This document shows positions 12,040 through 24,393 of a stretch of DNA of 64,000 nt, in pieces. Every line of letters starts with the position of its first letter. The stretch's first letter is position 1. The notes beneath the pieces are model-generated. The model saw only the letters and a list, made by a program, of their open reading frames with translations, was not told the DNA's origin and searched no databases. A program made the position numbers and the translations under genes. The DNA is from Epiperipatus broadwayi (taxonomy: Eukaryota > Onychophora > Udeonychophora > Euonychophora > Peripatidae): positions 4,527,576 to 4,591,575 of the forward strand of contig JAQFVV010000036.1 in NCBI GenBank assembly GCA_028023455.1. Direction: 5' to 3'.

Positions 12040-13085
12040 TTTTTGTGAGTAATATCAAATAGTCACATCCATGTACTATAGCAGATAAGTATTAAATCAA
12101 AAATAGAATTTTCTTTTTGATCTTTCAAAATGGGATAGAGTTTTATGGGGGAGAATGCTTTAATTTGTGTTCTCAATGTATTTAAATCAAAACTGTTCAA
12201 GTGATGGTTTAATTGCATTTTAGATAGATTAATTGGAAAGTCAAGAAAGACTGAAGAGTTACTTTTAAAGAAAGATGATAATTTATGATCTGTATCCAGA
12301 TTCTACATAGATGATTTACATAATTGTATTATGTAACCAGTCATCATTTAGAATTAAATTAAAATGTGGAATGAGATCATTTTGAGTGTCTCTGAAGTTT
12401 TTTATATTGTCAATAAAGAAAATAGATAGAGCAGTAGTTCCAAAATGAAACAGGAAAAACTCTTCAGTGCATTCTTTAATTTCCTTAATCAATTGATGTG
12501 CATAAATTGAAAATTTCAAGAAGCAAGTAAATAACTATGTCCATGTAGATGTTAGTATAGTGCAGTGAGCAGATATTTCCAAGTGGCTAGATACAAAGCA
12601 GAGCAAAAGCCAACTTGGTATACAACATAATCTGCTCTAAGTTCTTTTTTTTAAAAAAAAAAAATTCTTGTACTAAAAAAATAGTTTGAAAATTGCAGCA
12701 ACCTTTTACTATATAATGTAAATATGTTTTGAGCTAAAAATGAGATACTGGTAGGATAGATTAAAGTTTTAAAATAGTTTTGAGATGTAAAAAAGAAATC
12801 AATGCATGATAAATATTGCCCTTTAATAAAAAAAACAGCACCAAGAAAATACAAAATGATAATAGTACCAGCGCAAGGTGATTAAGCTGAGATTGTATTA
12901 TATAATGATAGTTTATTGTAAGATAAGTTGAAGCCACAACACAGTTAATTATTCTGGGCCTGTGCAAAATTTTCCTTCAAACAAAGAGCAGTGTCCTGGT
13001 TACATTTATGATTTTTTTTACTTAAATATATTGCCATGAGATAAAATTGCTGTAACTGATGATTAAAGGAGAAAACATGTGCATT
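12040..13085. other. A+T-rich non-coding stretch
   Basis: No gene or repeat recognised. CTGATGA at about 13044 was examined and lacks hammerhead helices. Confidence 0.4.
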
Positions 13086-13086
13086 A

Positions 13087-13226
13087 ACAGATAAGTATAC
13101 TATGCATCACATGATTACCATCTCTTATATTAGCACATAATTGTTATTAAACAGGCAAAACTATCCATACAATAGTGCCACACTGTGCCAATCAGAGTAA
13201 TTAATGAATGCCAGAAGGCATTTTGT
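13087..13226. mobile_element. hammerhead element family A, terminal fragment
   Basis: Starts with CATCACATGATTACCATC and runs through GGCAAAACTATCCATAC to CCAGAAGGCA. It matches the ends of the 15.0-kb and 41.7-kb copies. It stops before the ribozyme segment. Confidence 0.65.
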
Positions 13227-13229
13227 CTG

Positions 13230-14980
13230 TTAAGTAATCTATGATTAATTTTGCTAATGGATTTTTTGTATTTATCAGAATATTTACACCCTGAACTGAT
13301 CTGATGTTCAGATAGTCTATACAGAAATATTTTCTCTTTACAACATTAATGATATTGATATGAGGAATATATTATGTTGGTTATTTCGAAATTGAATTAG
13401 CTGTACAGGTTTGTTATGTGAATTTAGACTACACACATTGATTGTGGCAATGTTTAATTTGTTCATATTATATATTTTGGTTGTTGGATTTGGGCTTGTA
13501 TTGTTATGTCTATGTTTGTGTTATCTTTAATGCTGGATTAAGTTTTTTTGCTGTTGTCAGAGATTGAAAACATGGTTTGATCATTTCCGTCACAAGTAGT
13601 TTTATTTTAAGAATAAAAATTTTTCTGTATATCATAGTGAAAAATAATACATTGTGTGTTTTAGTCTCGCATGACCCTTTAAACTATGGTTTGGTGGTTA
13701 TAGTTGTATTGAAAGTATGTGATTTGGCATTTTACTCTATATTTCATTCATCCCACTGTTTTCAGTAAACAAAATAATGTCAATGGGCTGTATATCTTGC
13801 CAGTGCTTATTTTTAACATAGGCAAAGATTACTAGTAATAATATTTACTCATGAACTAGTTTTCTGCTCATTACTGCATAAGTAATCAAGTTTTTTTGGT
13901 CTTACCATAACTGTAGCAAATACTGGGGCTACATTGAAAACCAATATGATTCAATCTAGAGAGAAACTGAATGAATTGGCTAGATGTGATGTAATACTGA
14001 TAATGATTTGAGTGAAGACATGTAGATGTGGTGAATGTTTCTGTGGTAAGTAACACTACATCATTTTAATGATGTCTTTCCTTGACTTTAAGGAATTTCA
14101 AATGACATTTTAGGTGAGAATTCCTTAATAGTTAAACAACTGAGCTATATTGATTTTCTGTAGAATATTACTTGTTAAGCCAGGTGAAGCACACATAATA
14201 GACTATGTACATGTGGATTTGCAACGTTAGCTGTGTTATATATTTTTTTAAGTTCAGATGCTTAATAACATATTCTCCTCTTACTGCTGTTTAGTGAAAT
14301 ATGTTAATCCTATAAATTACCTGGTTGGGAAAGTAGCAATGGATTTAATGGCTTAAATGATATTATTTTTTACAGTTTTGCTAAATATTCAGATAGTGAT
14401 GGGCATGAAAATAATGGTTTCCCATTACAAAAATCAAAATTTTTAAAGATAATTGTAATTGATGTGGTCAGCTGTTAGGAAATATTTTGTGTCATATTTA
14501 TCTAAATTTCCAAAAGAACCATAGTTAATTTCATCGAGTTTTAATTCTGATGGTATTTAAGTTGAAGAACTTTGTTCTATTGTCACTATTGGGGAATCTA
14601 ATAAAAATTTGTCGAATCTTCTTGCAGTTAACTCATCCAAGACAGCATAACTATCAAGGTTTTATGGTGATTTAGATTCATATAATTTATACCATTAGTC
14701 AAAACCAGTGTAAATATAATTTCTACACACTAGGTTCTTATTTTTGTTCATGTTGATTCCATTTGTTCACCACTAGTGACATTCTTTGGATGGGGTGGGG
14801 GGGGGGAGTATGTGAAGTAGTTTGCAATAAATCATCAGATATAATGTTACTTTTACTATGCCATTTATTAGTTTTGTCACCCTTTGCTAGCATTTTTAAA
14901 ATTTGTCACTTGTTCTGAACATTGGTATTTATTTTCATGTGTTTGTGACCTTTATCTGTACTTATGGTTTTAAACCATTA
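13230..14980. other. A+T-rich non-coding stretch
   Basis: Contains a G9 run near 14801. No gene, RNA or recognised repeat. Confidence 0.4.
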
Positions 14981-14982
14981 AG

Positions 14983-15458
14983 TATCACATGATCACCATC
15001 TCATACTAGTACATTATTATTTATAAACAAGGCAAAACTCTCTCCATACAGTAGTGCCATCCTGTGCCAAACAGAGTAATCATTGGATACCAGAAGGCTT
15101 GTGTATAAAATCCCTATCTAATGCCTACTCATCCAATATCCCCAGACTAGTTTCTAGCTTGTGGCCTTCGTCAGTGAGGAGCTTTGGATCTGAGAGCACT
15201 GCACCTAGATCTTAGGATCTAATGCAACCCTCCATCAACCATCTTTTATCTCTACTTAACTATAAAACTATGAGAATGAAATTGAAAACACAAAAATATT
15301 TTCAATTTTAGCTCAATAGCTTATATAGTCATATGGATCTGAGGATATTGGATGAGTAGGCATTAGATAGGGATTTTATGCACAAGCCTTCTGGAATCCA
15401 TTGATTACTCTGTTTGGCACAGGGTGGCACTACTGTATGGAGAGAGTTTTGCCTGAGT
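14983..15458. mobile_element. hammerhead element family A, fold-back copy
   Basis: A partial monomer ends in a long inverted repeat: 15029-15140 (GGCAAAACTCTCTCC through CATCCAATATCC) pairs with 15346-15458. The loop of about 200 bp carries a hammerhead on the minus strand. The right end abuts a LINE 3' fragment starting at about 15460. I could not find a clear target-site duplication. Confidence 0.7.
15139..15180 (-). ncRNA. hammerhead ribozyme, family A
   Basis: Minus strand: stem I UCCUCA/UGGGGA, core CUGACGA (plus 15168-15174), stem II with GGC pairing to GCU (one G-U pair) and an A-A mismatch at its base, GAAA (plus 15151-15154), stem III ACU-A-GU, and GUC. All core bases are intact. 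The weak stem II base may slow it. Confidence 0.8.
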
Positions 15459-15459
15459 T

Positions 15460-15685
15460 ATTGGTTTTTATGCTGGGTTTGCAGAAAGATAAGGGGGGTT
15501 TAGATATAAAGACCATAGAGTTGACAAAGATTATGTTGTGGAAATGGGATGGAGCAGAATATGAGAAGACTTAGAGTGGGGAATGGAAAATAAAGTGGCT
15601 AACAGGTTTATCTGGACATAATTGCTGAGACATTCTTGACTTCGTTTAAGGAGAAGCCAAAATACATCACATGCCTTGTTTACTT
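15460..15685 (+). pseudogene. LINE 3'-end fragment (zinc-knuckle LINE family)
   Basis: Matches the C-terminal coding end and 3' UTR of the copy at 34865-35295 (LTKIMLWKWDG, then a stop, then AAGTGGCTAACAGGTTTA). It ends near ATACATCACAT. It is 5'-truncated next to a hammerhead element and encodes no complete domain. Confidence 0.65.
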
Positions 15686-15689
15686 ATGG

Positions 15690-17755
15690 TTTTATGATTT
15701 TTACCTAAAACAGATTTTTCTTTGTTGTTGGAATTTTTATTCTTGGATCTCCTGTTGACATTAGTGCCATTTATTATTGCTACTTTTTAGTGATTGATAT
15801 TTTTTGGCAATAATAATATTTAATGGGTCCTATTTTTATGTATGTTTGAAGGATGAGTATTTATATTTAATATAATGACGTGTAGACAAGAAATATTATT
15901 TCTAACACTAATGTTATGATTTGTTCACTTAAGTGAAAACATATTTGGTATCTCTTTTTCCGAATTAAAATGAGTAATTGTTTTACAAATAATATTTTTT
16001 TAATATTTACACACACACACACACAATCATTTTTATACAGAATCTGACTAAAATAGACTGCTAAATTATATTATATTGTTGAATTAAGTATGTCAACATT
16101 ATAAAAGAAAGTGATATGGTTCAAGATTATATTTTCGAAGTCTTACTACATTAACAAATTCAATAATTCAAAATATCTGTGGTTAATCTGAAAAGGGTTC
16201 TGCTGAAAAGGGTTCTGCTAGAACCAGTATGAGTTTTTAACATTCACAATAATGTATATATTTTTAGTTTCTTGCTATCGTTTATGTGGATGGTATGATG
16301 TTGGTGTTATTTAATTTAACGTAAAAACAACGAGGCCAACTATGTAAAAATGACGACTTAAATTATATACGAACAGTCATGGATATTAACCTATCAAAGT
16401 TGTTATTATGACATCACTGGCTCATTTGCTGGGAATATACTTTTCTAAATTCTTATATATCTATCAAATTAAATGAAGTATTTATAAAACACCTGACTTT
16501 TTCTCAAACTTAAACAAAAATATTATTTAATAAGGAATATACTATCTCTAAGTTTAAAGTACATATTTGTAGATGATATTATATTATTATATTGTGTCTA
16601 ACTTTAAAGTGAATATTTATTGATATTATTATATTAGAAATTACCAAATTGGATCCTTGAAAATAACCAAAAAACTTCAAAATACTTCTTAGATATGCCA
16701 TGATACATCCCAAGTAAAATTTAATCTTTATGTAAAACATCACTGAATTTGGGTTTAAATAAAATTTAGAAATACCCACACTGTGAAGGATAATTAATTA
16801 CTTCATTCAAATATGGTGGTTGGTTGGTCTTTGATTTTTCTTTACTTTTCTACAGTTAGGTGTGGCACTAAGTGCTGATTTATAAGTTTTAACAAATCTG
16901 AAGAAGTTACAAATCTACATCCAAAATAATCTATTAAAGAATGAAGCTCTGCCTATTATATTACTAAAAGGTTGTTTCTTTGAGAGATTAATTGTAAACT
17001 TCTCGTTTATTGTTGTTAGCAATAAGTAAAAAAAAATATTTTTTTCAGTAATTTGTTTACATATTCATGATTATTTTAAATAGATTCTGTATGATAATTA
17101 TTTATAAATATAATTATATATGATTACATTTTGATTTTATTTGAATATGTTTTCTTTTAAAAGTACAACTTAAAAAGATAAAAAAAATACATACAATTAC
17201 TAATGGTTTGATAAACAAATACTAGGGAAATGTTGTGATATTTTAATAATTACCAATACAATTTTAAATTTTAGGACAGCTTTTCATAGATTTATGATGA
17301 ATTAACATAATTCATACATGTTTTACAAATGAAGTTTAATCAACATTTACTGTAATTGTGGTAATCATTATATTTAAAAAAAAGTTTTTTTCTTATGTTT
17401 TTCACTTTGTTTCACTTTATAATTTTTATATATTTTCAAATTTCAAATATGATTATTTAGGAAATTTTTCATTCATAAACTTACATTTCTTAAAAATCAA
17501 GTCCAAATCATTGAATTATTATATAAAATAAAGATTTAAATATTCAAACCAAATGTTAAACATTTAGATGAATTACCAATAGAGACCTGTTGAAGAATTG
17601 AAACTATGGCTAATCAATCCTTCCACTAAAATATATATATATTTTTCATTCTTAGAGTACCAACATAAAATAAAATTTTGGAAATTATACATATATTACT
17701 ACATATTTTACTTAAAAAATAATATTTGAATACAAGTTTAATTTATATACTTGGA
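15690..17755. other. A+T-rich non-coding stretch
   Basis: Contains (AC)n at about 16012-16024. Otherwise nothing is recognised. Confidence 0.4.
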
Positions 17756-17871
17756 GTTTAGGTGTAGTAATACAGAGTTTGAATACAGACTTTCAAGCTC
17801 CTTTTAGCTATCCACTCTATGTCATAAAACCAATATACATAACAACATGTATGTAAAAAAGATAAATTATT

Positions 17872-17915
17872 TCCAATATATGTATTTCTTGTTGAACCAG
17901 AACTCATCAGTTGGT
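17872..17915 (-). ncRNA. hammerhead ribozyme, family B (stem II weak)
   Basis: Minus strand: ACCAA/UUGGA stem I, CUGAUGA (plus 17904-17910), GAAA (plus 17885-17888), and stem III AUA-CA-UAU followed by A. Stem II has lost several pairs. The core is intact but folding is doubtful. Confidence 0.65.
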
Positions 17916-17949
17916 CCAGATCACTATCACACACACACAAACACACGCG

Positions 17950-17989
<40 letters not shown>

Positions 17990-18042
17990 ATCACTGATCA
18001 ACTGAACACTGATTACATATATAAGTGTGGGAGATGATTTGG

Positions 18043-18086
18043 ACAAACTGATAAGTGCTGCTTCAGCACATAATATGTATATTGGA
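18043..18086 (+). ncRNA. hammerhead relic, family B
   Basis: Stem II GUGCUG/CAGCAC is perfect. The core reads CUGAUAA (G8 changed to A), and GAAA is replaced by AUAA. Predicted inactive. Confidence 0.6.
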
Positions 18087-18134
18087 GAATGAATAGCTGA
18101 AAGGAGCTATAAAGTCCAAGTTCCAATACCCTAT

Positions 18135-19060
18135 TAGTAAAAAATAAAGGTAGAAAAACTAGCAATAAATAAGAAACATCTCATAAATGACTATGTTTAT
18201 TTCAACTCCAAACAAAATAAAAGAGAGAAAAAACTATTCTAAAAATGAGTATTTTGATGGCCATATAAACCAATCCATGATCAACAATGTATCCATAAAT
18301 AGAAGGTGGTCCATATTTCTGATTACTTGATATTTTGCAATGTTGTGTTGTAATCTCTTCAGCAAAAAAAAACAATATTTCCAAAGTACTTCAATACCAT
18401 ACCTAATTGTAGTTCTTCGATGTATTCTTGTCACTTCCATATCCTTCCAATGGAAAGAATTGAAATTGTGCTTGTTTTGAATATAGTTGAAATAATCCTT
18501 ATAACTCAGGTCAACCTCTCCTATGAGAACTATGGTCAAATTTATAATAAAATATTATTAGAAGAACTTACATTATCCAATTATTTTACATTTTCAATCC
18601 AATGAAGATGTGATATTACTATGGTAGGTTCTATTGTATCACATTCAGAAAGTTGAATATTGATTGGTTTCATGATATTGGCAGTGAATTTTTAAGATTT
18701 TTCTAGAACATCCTTATATGAAACTTTTTTAATGCCTTTATATCAAGCTGATAGTCTTACAAAAACATGGTGTAATGATAGTTTTACATACAACTAAATT
18801 AATTGCAATAGTTATTTTTTTAAGTTGAAATATCCTTTAATTTGTTATACATTGGAGCTTATATTATACCTAATATTTATGGCAACCTTTTTATTTTTAA
18901 GACTATCAAAGAATTTAAAGTAATTTATATACTTAAGTTGATAACTATCCAAACTAAAATTTCCTGATAATTTTTTTTTTTATTATTGGCTATAAAAAAC
19001 TTAATTCTTTTGAACATTAACTTATAAACCAAAGTTCTCATATATTATATTCAAATCAAT
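18135..19060. other. A+T-rich non-coding stretch
   Basis: No gene or repeat recognised. The overlapping frames near 18234-18605 show no family motifs. Confidence 0.4.
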
Positions 19061-19069
19061 TTAAGAACT

Positions 19070-19195
19070 TTTTTTTTTCATATGTCATAGCATCGGCCAG
19101 GGGGCGAACCCACAACAACCATCTGTAACCAACTGCTTGCTTACAAGGCAGCTGCACTGACCTCTCGGCTAACAATGCTTGACTATAAGAACATT
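19070..19195 (-). mobile_element. tRNA-derived SINE
   Basis: On the minus strand it begins near GTCAAGCATTGTTAGCC, carries an A box (TTAGCCGAGAGGTCA) and a degenerate B box in the GGGTTCGCC context, and ends with a short A-rich tail at plus 19070-19078. It is the same family as the copies at 20095 and 55730. TAAGAAC occurs on both sides and may be what is left of a target duplication. Confidence 0.7.
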
Positions 19196-19409
19196 ATGTA
19201 AATAGTTTTTTGAACTGACAAAAATAATACACTCACCAGTATGCAATAGATTCAAAAATTAAGTATTAGTTTTCAATTTATTAATATTCACAATTCCCTT
19301 TTTTATAATATAATAAGTACCTTTTTCAAAATATATATTATTATCTTACTTTTTTAAACAAACAAATTTGATAATTATATAATAAAACAATAAAATGTAA
19401 TAGAATCTA

Positions 19410-19885
19410 CATTACCTTCAAGAACCCATAGAAACAGGGGGTCTTTGCAACTATTAGACTATCAGTTTTCCTCATCTATGCACTCTGGTTGCTCCGATAT
19501 GCAATTATGTTTGACCAGAAAGTGCACTCAGTGAGTCAAAAGCTATTGGACCTAATTTGTTCTCTCAAAACCCGAGATACCAAACTAGCCCCACCTCCAC
19601 TCCTCACAGACACTTGGGCAATCCTCCAACTCCCATCCTCTCAGCCTCTGTCATAGGACTCAATCATTCAAATGTTTGTGACCCATGCAGTGCTTGCTAA
19701 ATGAAGACATGCATCTTGGACTGGCTTGGATTACACACTGTTTCCCCTTTCCACTTCCCATTCCCTTTTCACATGTATCCCCCCCCCCTCTTACCATGTT
19801 GCTCCTGAAATTTCAATTTATCATATAATCACTCCCTTGTAAACCTTTTTCTAACTGTATTTGTATCTGTTTTTTTAATGAATAA
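19410..19885 (+). other. higher-GC, pyrimidine-rich segment, possible retroelement 3' end
   Basis: Composition changes abruptly: C-rich tracts, a C9 run near 19785, and a terminal AATAAA signal at about 19881-19886. Frames are interrupted and I recognise no product. It may be the 3' end of an old retroelement or a processed pseudogene. Confidence 0.3.
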
Positions 19886-20094
19886 ACTTTCATCACTGAA
19901 ACAAAAACACATTAACTTGTTATATTTAGTAGGCAAGTCAGAATATAAATTGTACAGCATATACAACAAGCAGAAAATTGAAAATACTTACATATGCATA
20001 TATTTTACATATCTTTGTCACAAAACAACAACAACAACTGCCATTTTGTTTTTAAAAATATGTAAACATTTAATTCAGGTTTAGAAAAAAAATT

Positions 20095-20200
20095 TTTTTT
20101 TCATGTCATAGCATCGGCCGGGACGCGAACCCACAACCGTCTGCAAACAACTACTTGCTTGCAAGGCAGCTGCAATGACCTCTCGGCTAATATTATTGTG
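20095..20200 (-). mobile_element. tRNA-derived SINE
   Basis: Best-preserved promoter of the three copies. Minus strand: A box TAGCCGAGAGGT and B box GGGTTCGCGTCCC, with an A-rich tail after GCTATGACATG. The acceptor-like ends (GTCA..AGC with GCT..TGAC in sister copies) point to a tRNA origin. The anticodon region is not conserved enough to name the tRNA, and it is not annotated as a working tRNA gene. Confidence 0.75.
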
Positions 20201-20204
20201 GCTA

Positions 20205-20985
20205 TTATTTGCAGAAATATTTTTTTTGATTGGCAATATTTTACATAGAATAATCCTAAACTGTGACATGAATAATATTTTCTATAAGATACTTTTGGTT
20301 TAAAAAAAAACAACAGAAATATATAATATACACAAAAAATATTTTAACATTAATTTTAATTATTTTTAAAGAAATTGTTGAAATAATTATTTAATTGTTT
20401 TGTTCACAATAAAACGTCAATAATTTGAAAATAATGATTAATTACTTTGTCTCACGAAATATATATATATAATTGATGTATTCTTAACGCATAGTTTTGT
20501 GATTGGTATTGTTTATATTTACGGTTTGATTTTGAAGTGGAAATGAGAAATTAATTCTCCAAAGTGCAATGCAAAAAGTCCGAATAACTTGGATTAAAGG
20601 AAATGTTTGTTTTTACTAACGTCATCCTAAAAGAATGATAATTGAAAGGCATGCTTCTAGCTTTTTATATATTTTGATTCATTATTTTAGTAATTTTTAC
20701 TTATGCGCGTCGTTTTTTTTTTGTTTTTTTTTTTGGTATAGAATTTTTTTTTAAAAAAATGTTATATATTTTTTAATGTAATTTTTCAATTCATGACAAT
20801 GGTTAATTAATAATTATTTAAATATTTGGCATTATACGGAAATAATTAAACCCAGTTAATAATTTGTAAAATACAAATTTCACTTTCATGCTAATTGAAA
20901 AGCTGAATTAAAAAAAAAAAAAATCAAAAAAGTTAAATTTTAAAATTATTTTATTTTTAGAAGAATTTTATTGTTACTAAAATAC
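20205..20985. other. A+T-rich non-coding stretch
   Basis: Homopolymer-rich. Nothing recognised. Confidence 0.4.
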
Positions 20986-20989
20986 ATGA

Positions 20990-21240
20990 TTTTTCTATGC
21001 AAGACCAGCGCTTGAAATATGATGACTGAATCATGACTAAGTCTCTTGTGATCTTTTCAGCAGGGATGGAGACCTTGACTGGTAGCGATCTCATTGTCCT
21101 GGGGCGAGACCTCCATGAAGGCTCCATGTGCTGCCGAAAAGGAATTTGGTTGACATGAGCAAGTTCATAAAAAATGCAGAAAACCAAAATGACAGAGTTG
21201 AAGCCATGTTCCAGTTTGCACCTTGTACTTGAAAACCCAC
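20990..21240 (-). other. G+C-richer island, possible exon remnant
   Basis: About 250 bp with clearly higher G+C. Two short minus-strand frames run through it: one of 76 codons containing HMEPSWRSRPRTMRSLP, and one of 38 codons starting MASTLSFWFSAFF. Neither matches a family I recognise, and splice signals around it are weak. It could be an exon, a pseudogene or transposon debris. Confidence 0.25.
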
Positions 21241-21244
21241 TCGT

Positions 21245-22700
21245 CTACTGTTCATCAAATCACAATTTTTAGATAAACTTTGTGTTTATAATCACTTAAT
21301 AAACTTAATATTATTTTTATGCACTATGAGCCAGATTTTTTTTATGCACTATAAGCCAGATTTTATTTCAGACAATCGTTAAATAGTTAAATTAGTAGAT
21401 TAAATGTCAATTACATCAATTCAACTTCTTCACAATGTTAGCAGACCATCAGTATACATGTTTATAGCATATTTGTGAGTATATATACAAGCTGTACATT
21501 ATAAGTTCAGCATCTCTATATATGTTATTTATTTTTACAAATCATTTAAAAAAACATGAAACCAAATAATTCCATCAGTATAAAATACAAGTTAAACAAA
21601 TGAGATTCGTAGTATTCCAGAGATGAAGTCATTAATATAGAGTGAATCTTTGAGATTAATTAATAATAATACACTCTTTGCTATCTTCCATCTTTGTGTT
21701 AATAATATTAAAAGTTGTCTTATTATTAATACTTACAACTGACTGTTTTTAATATGTTAGTAAAGTAATACGATTATAGTTGTCATGGAAATATAGTATC
21801 AAGTGTTAAGAGTGGACAGTTTACTCTTATATAAATACTATATCATGTGATTGTTCGAAGGTATTCATTTATTAACAACATTCTCACAGCGTCTGCGCAA
21901 TTAGCTTAACAGGCTGTCATTCTATCGTAATTAACAATCTTATGATAGGATTACTCTCAATATATAGAAGTGATTACTGTTAAAAAGATTTGAAACGACA
22001 AATTATTTACTAATAAAGTTAAATCTTAATATTTAGTCATTGATGCAAAGTATTAAAAACATTGCTTTAAAAATTGTATAGACTTAAATATGCCTGTAAT
22101 AATGAGGAAAGAAATAAAAAAGGAAAGTTTCCAAATCATCTAGCTGGAATGTCATTTAAAAACCTCAATTAAAACTAAAACAAAGCAAATAAAAAATAAT
22201 CTTACAGATTCTATATAATAATCAGTTAAAGAACAGTTAATCAATAATAGATATTTAATGCTAGCTATTTAGTTGAAATATTTTCTTTTCATACCTACCT
22301 ACCTGAATAAAGAATAGAATTGTGAAACAACTGAAATTATAAACAGCTTATTTAGATTTTAAATTTGTCAATTATAATATTTTATTTACATAAGTTTTAT
22401 GCAAATATTATATTACTAAATTGTAAATAGTTTTCAATGTATTATAAAAACAACACTGATTGTGGCAATTAGTAATAGCTATTTTGTCAGATCTAGAATC
22501 TTATAAAACTTCTTCAAGAATATAAATAAATAATCATTTAAACAATATAAAACAACAATTCTCAACTCAATGATAATATCCAAACTCATCAATATGGGAA
22601 ACTAAATGACTTTTAAAAACAAATATTTACTCAAAATATAACTAGTAAAAAAAGATTACTATAATAATCAAACAATTATTTCAGATTGATATAGACTTAA
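21245..22700. other. A+T-rich non-coding stretch
   Basis: No gene, RNA or recognised repeat. Confidence 0.4.
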
Positions 22701-22724
22701 AAAATATCTAAGATTCTTAAATAT

Positions 22725-22983
22725 TTGAAATAAAGACACTCTTCACATACCTGGAGCTTAATTGTAAATATAGGGAATTTGAACTCAGACTTTTCAAGCC
22801 CGCATCAACTATTCACACTATCTCATACAACATGCACATGACTACACACATGTAGAAAAGATAAATAATCACCAATTAGCATGAAATACATATATTCGTG
22901 ATTATTTATCTTTTCTACATGTGTGTTGTCATGTATATCAGTTGTATAAAATAGTGTGGATAGTTGATGGGTACTTGAAAAGT
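22725..22983. mobile_element. hammerhead SINE family B, fold-back copy without core
   Basis: Two family B tails face each other: GTAGAAAAGATAAATAATCA at 22852-22871 pairs with TGATTATTTATCTTTTCTAC at 22899-22918. Between them remain TTAGCAT and GAAA of a hammerhead, but CUGAUGA is deleted. It is flanked by imperfect direct repeats, AAGATTCTTAAATAT (22710-22724) and AAGATTATTAAATAT (22986-23000). Confidence 0.6.
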
Positions 22984-23427
22984 CTAAGATTATTAAATAT
23001 GTACTTATCATAAAAGTGTATATATATTTTTTATTTATACAGCATTTATTATTCAACATCCTTTTGACTTTTCTTATGCGATTGTAATTCATGGTAAATG
23101 TTTTGGAAAGGAGAAATAAAAAAAGCATAAAATTGAATTATATGCTGATCGTGCTTTCAATATGCTCAGCTTACTACACTAAGAATACAATTCCATTTTA
23201 AGTGTTTCTTATTTCTCGCTTTCAACGCGAAATTATATAGCATATGCGTAATCCATTATCATTTCATAGTGCATAAAAAAACATTGTCATCTTTTTAAAA
23301 TATCAGTATTTTTTTATATATAGAAATATAATGCAGAAGTTGCTTTAAGATTATTTGCTTCATTTTTTTACATCTGAACCACACCAGGCTTATTAATACT
23401 TATAAAAAAGCATATTAAGATTGCTAA

Positions 23428-23910
23428 AATCTTAATCTAGGCATATATCAAAAGTAATATTAACATAAGAAAGTAATTTGCACTAAGTTGATTTTTTTAT
23501 CACAGTACTGAACAATAATAAAAAACACCACTAAAAATCAAATATATATAAAAATAGCACAAAGTACATTACAGAAAACATACCTATTAACAAAATAAAT
23601 GACAGCTTAAACAGTAAAAAAAACTCAGCTTCAAAAAATACCACATAGAATAATCACTAACAGATTGCAGTTTCAATCATCATAAAAAGCCAAATATCAC
23701 AGTATTTTTCTTGACTTGAATTAAATTTAAAACATCAAAGTCCAAAGCTGGTCAATAAAAAAATTGTTTATAATTTACTAGAATTAAATAGTGGTCTTGA
23801 TAGTTGTCCTAAAACTTGGAGAAAAGCACAAAATAATCTGTCTTATTTTAATAAATAAGAATTGAATGGCTGAAATTCATATGATGTTTGAGCAGCAATG
23901 TGACAAAGAT
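23428..23910. repeat. 483-bp tandem duplication, first copy
   Basis: Starts AATCTTAATCTAGG and ends GTGACAAAGAT. It is followed immediately by a second copy with only a few substitutions. No open frame was recognised. It sits about 0.2 kb left of the hammerhead array but shares no sequence with it. Confidence 0.85.
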
Positions 23911-24393
23911 AATCTTAATCTAGGCATATATCAAAAGTAATATTAACATAAGAAAGTAATTTACACTAAGTTGATTTTTTTATCACAGTACTGAACAATA
24001 ATAAAAAACACTACTAAAAATCAAATATATATAAAAATAGCACAAAGTACATTACAGAAAACATACCTATTAACAAAATAAATGATAGCTCAAACAGTAA
24101 AAAAAACTCAGCTTCAAAAAATACCACATAGAATAATCACTAACAGATTGCAGTTTCAATCATCATAAAAAGCCAAATATCACAGTATTTTTCTTGACTT
24201 GAATTAAATTTAAAACATCAAAGTCCAAAGTTGGTCAATAAAAAAATTGTTTATAATTTACTAGAATTAAATAGTGGTCTTGATAGTTGTCCTAAAACTT
24301 GGAGAAAAGCACAAAATAATCTGTCTTATTTTAATAAATAAGAATTGAATGGCTGAAATTCATATGATGTTTGAGCAGCAATGTGACAAAGAT
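23911..24393. repeat. 483-bp tandem duplication, second copy
   Basis: Direct tandem partner of 23428-23910. The few differences (such as C/T changes) suggest a recent event. Confidence 0.85.

Larger units (their letters stand above)
17758..18130. mobile_element. hammerhead SINE family B, inverted pair
   Basis: Two family B copies face each other around a (CA)n(TA)n microsatellite at 17926-17990. The left copy is on the minus strand with its ribozyme at 17872-17915. The right copy is on the plus strand with a degraded ribozyme at 18043-18086. The outer ends carry the tail segment with GAGTTTGAATACAGAC and its counterpart. Confidence 0.65.

Noticed and set aside
13040-13080. CTGATGA followed by GAAA as another hammerhead
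   Set aside because: The bases between them do not form stem II, and no stem I or stem III complement was found.
20095-20200. A functional tRNA gene
   Set aside because: It has good A and B boxes but poor acceptor and anticodon stems, an A-rich tail and two dispersed relatives. A SINE is the better call.
20957-21187. 76-codon minus-strand frame as a host gene
   Set aside because: No family match, no convincing splice or poly(A) signals, and a competing frame in the same island.
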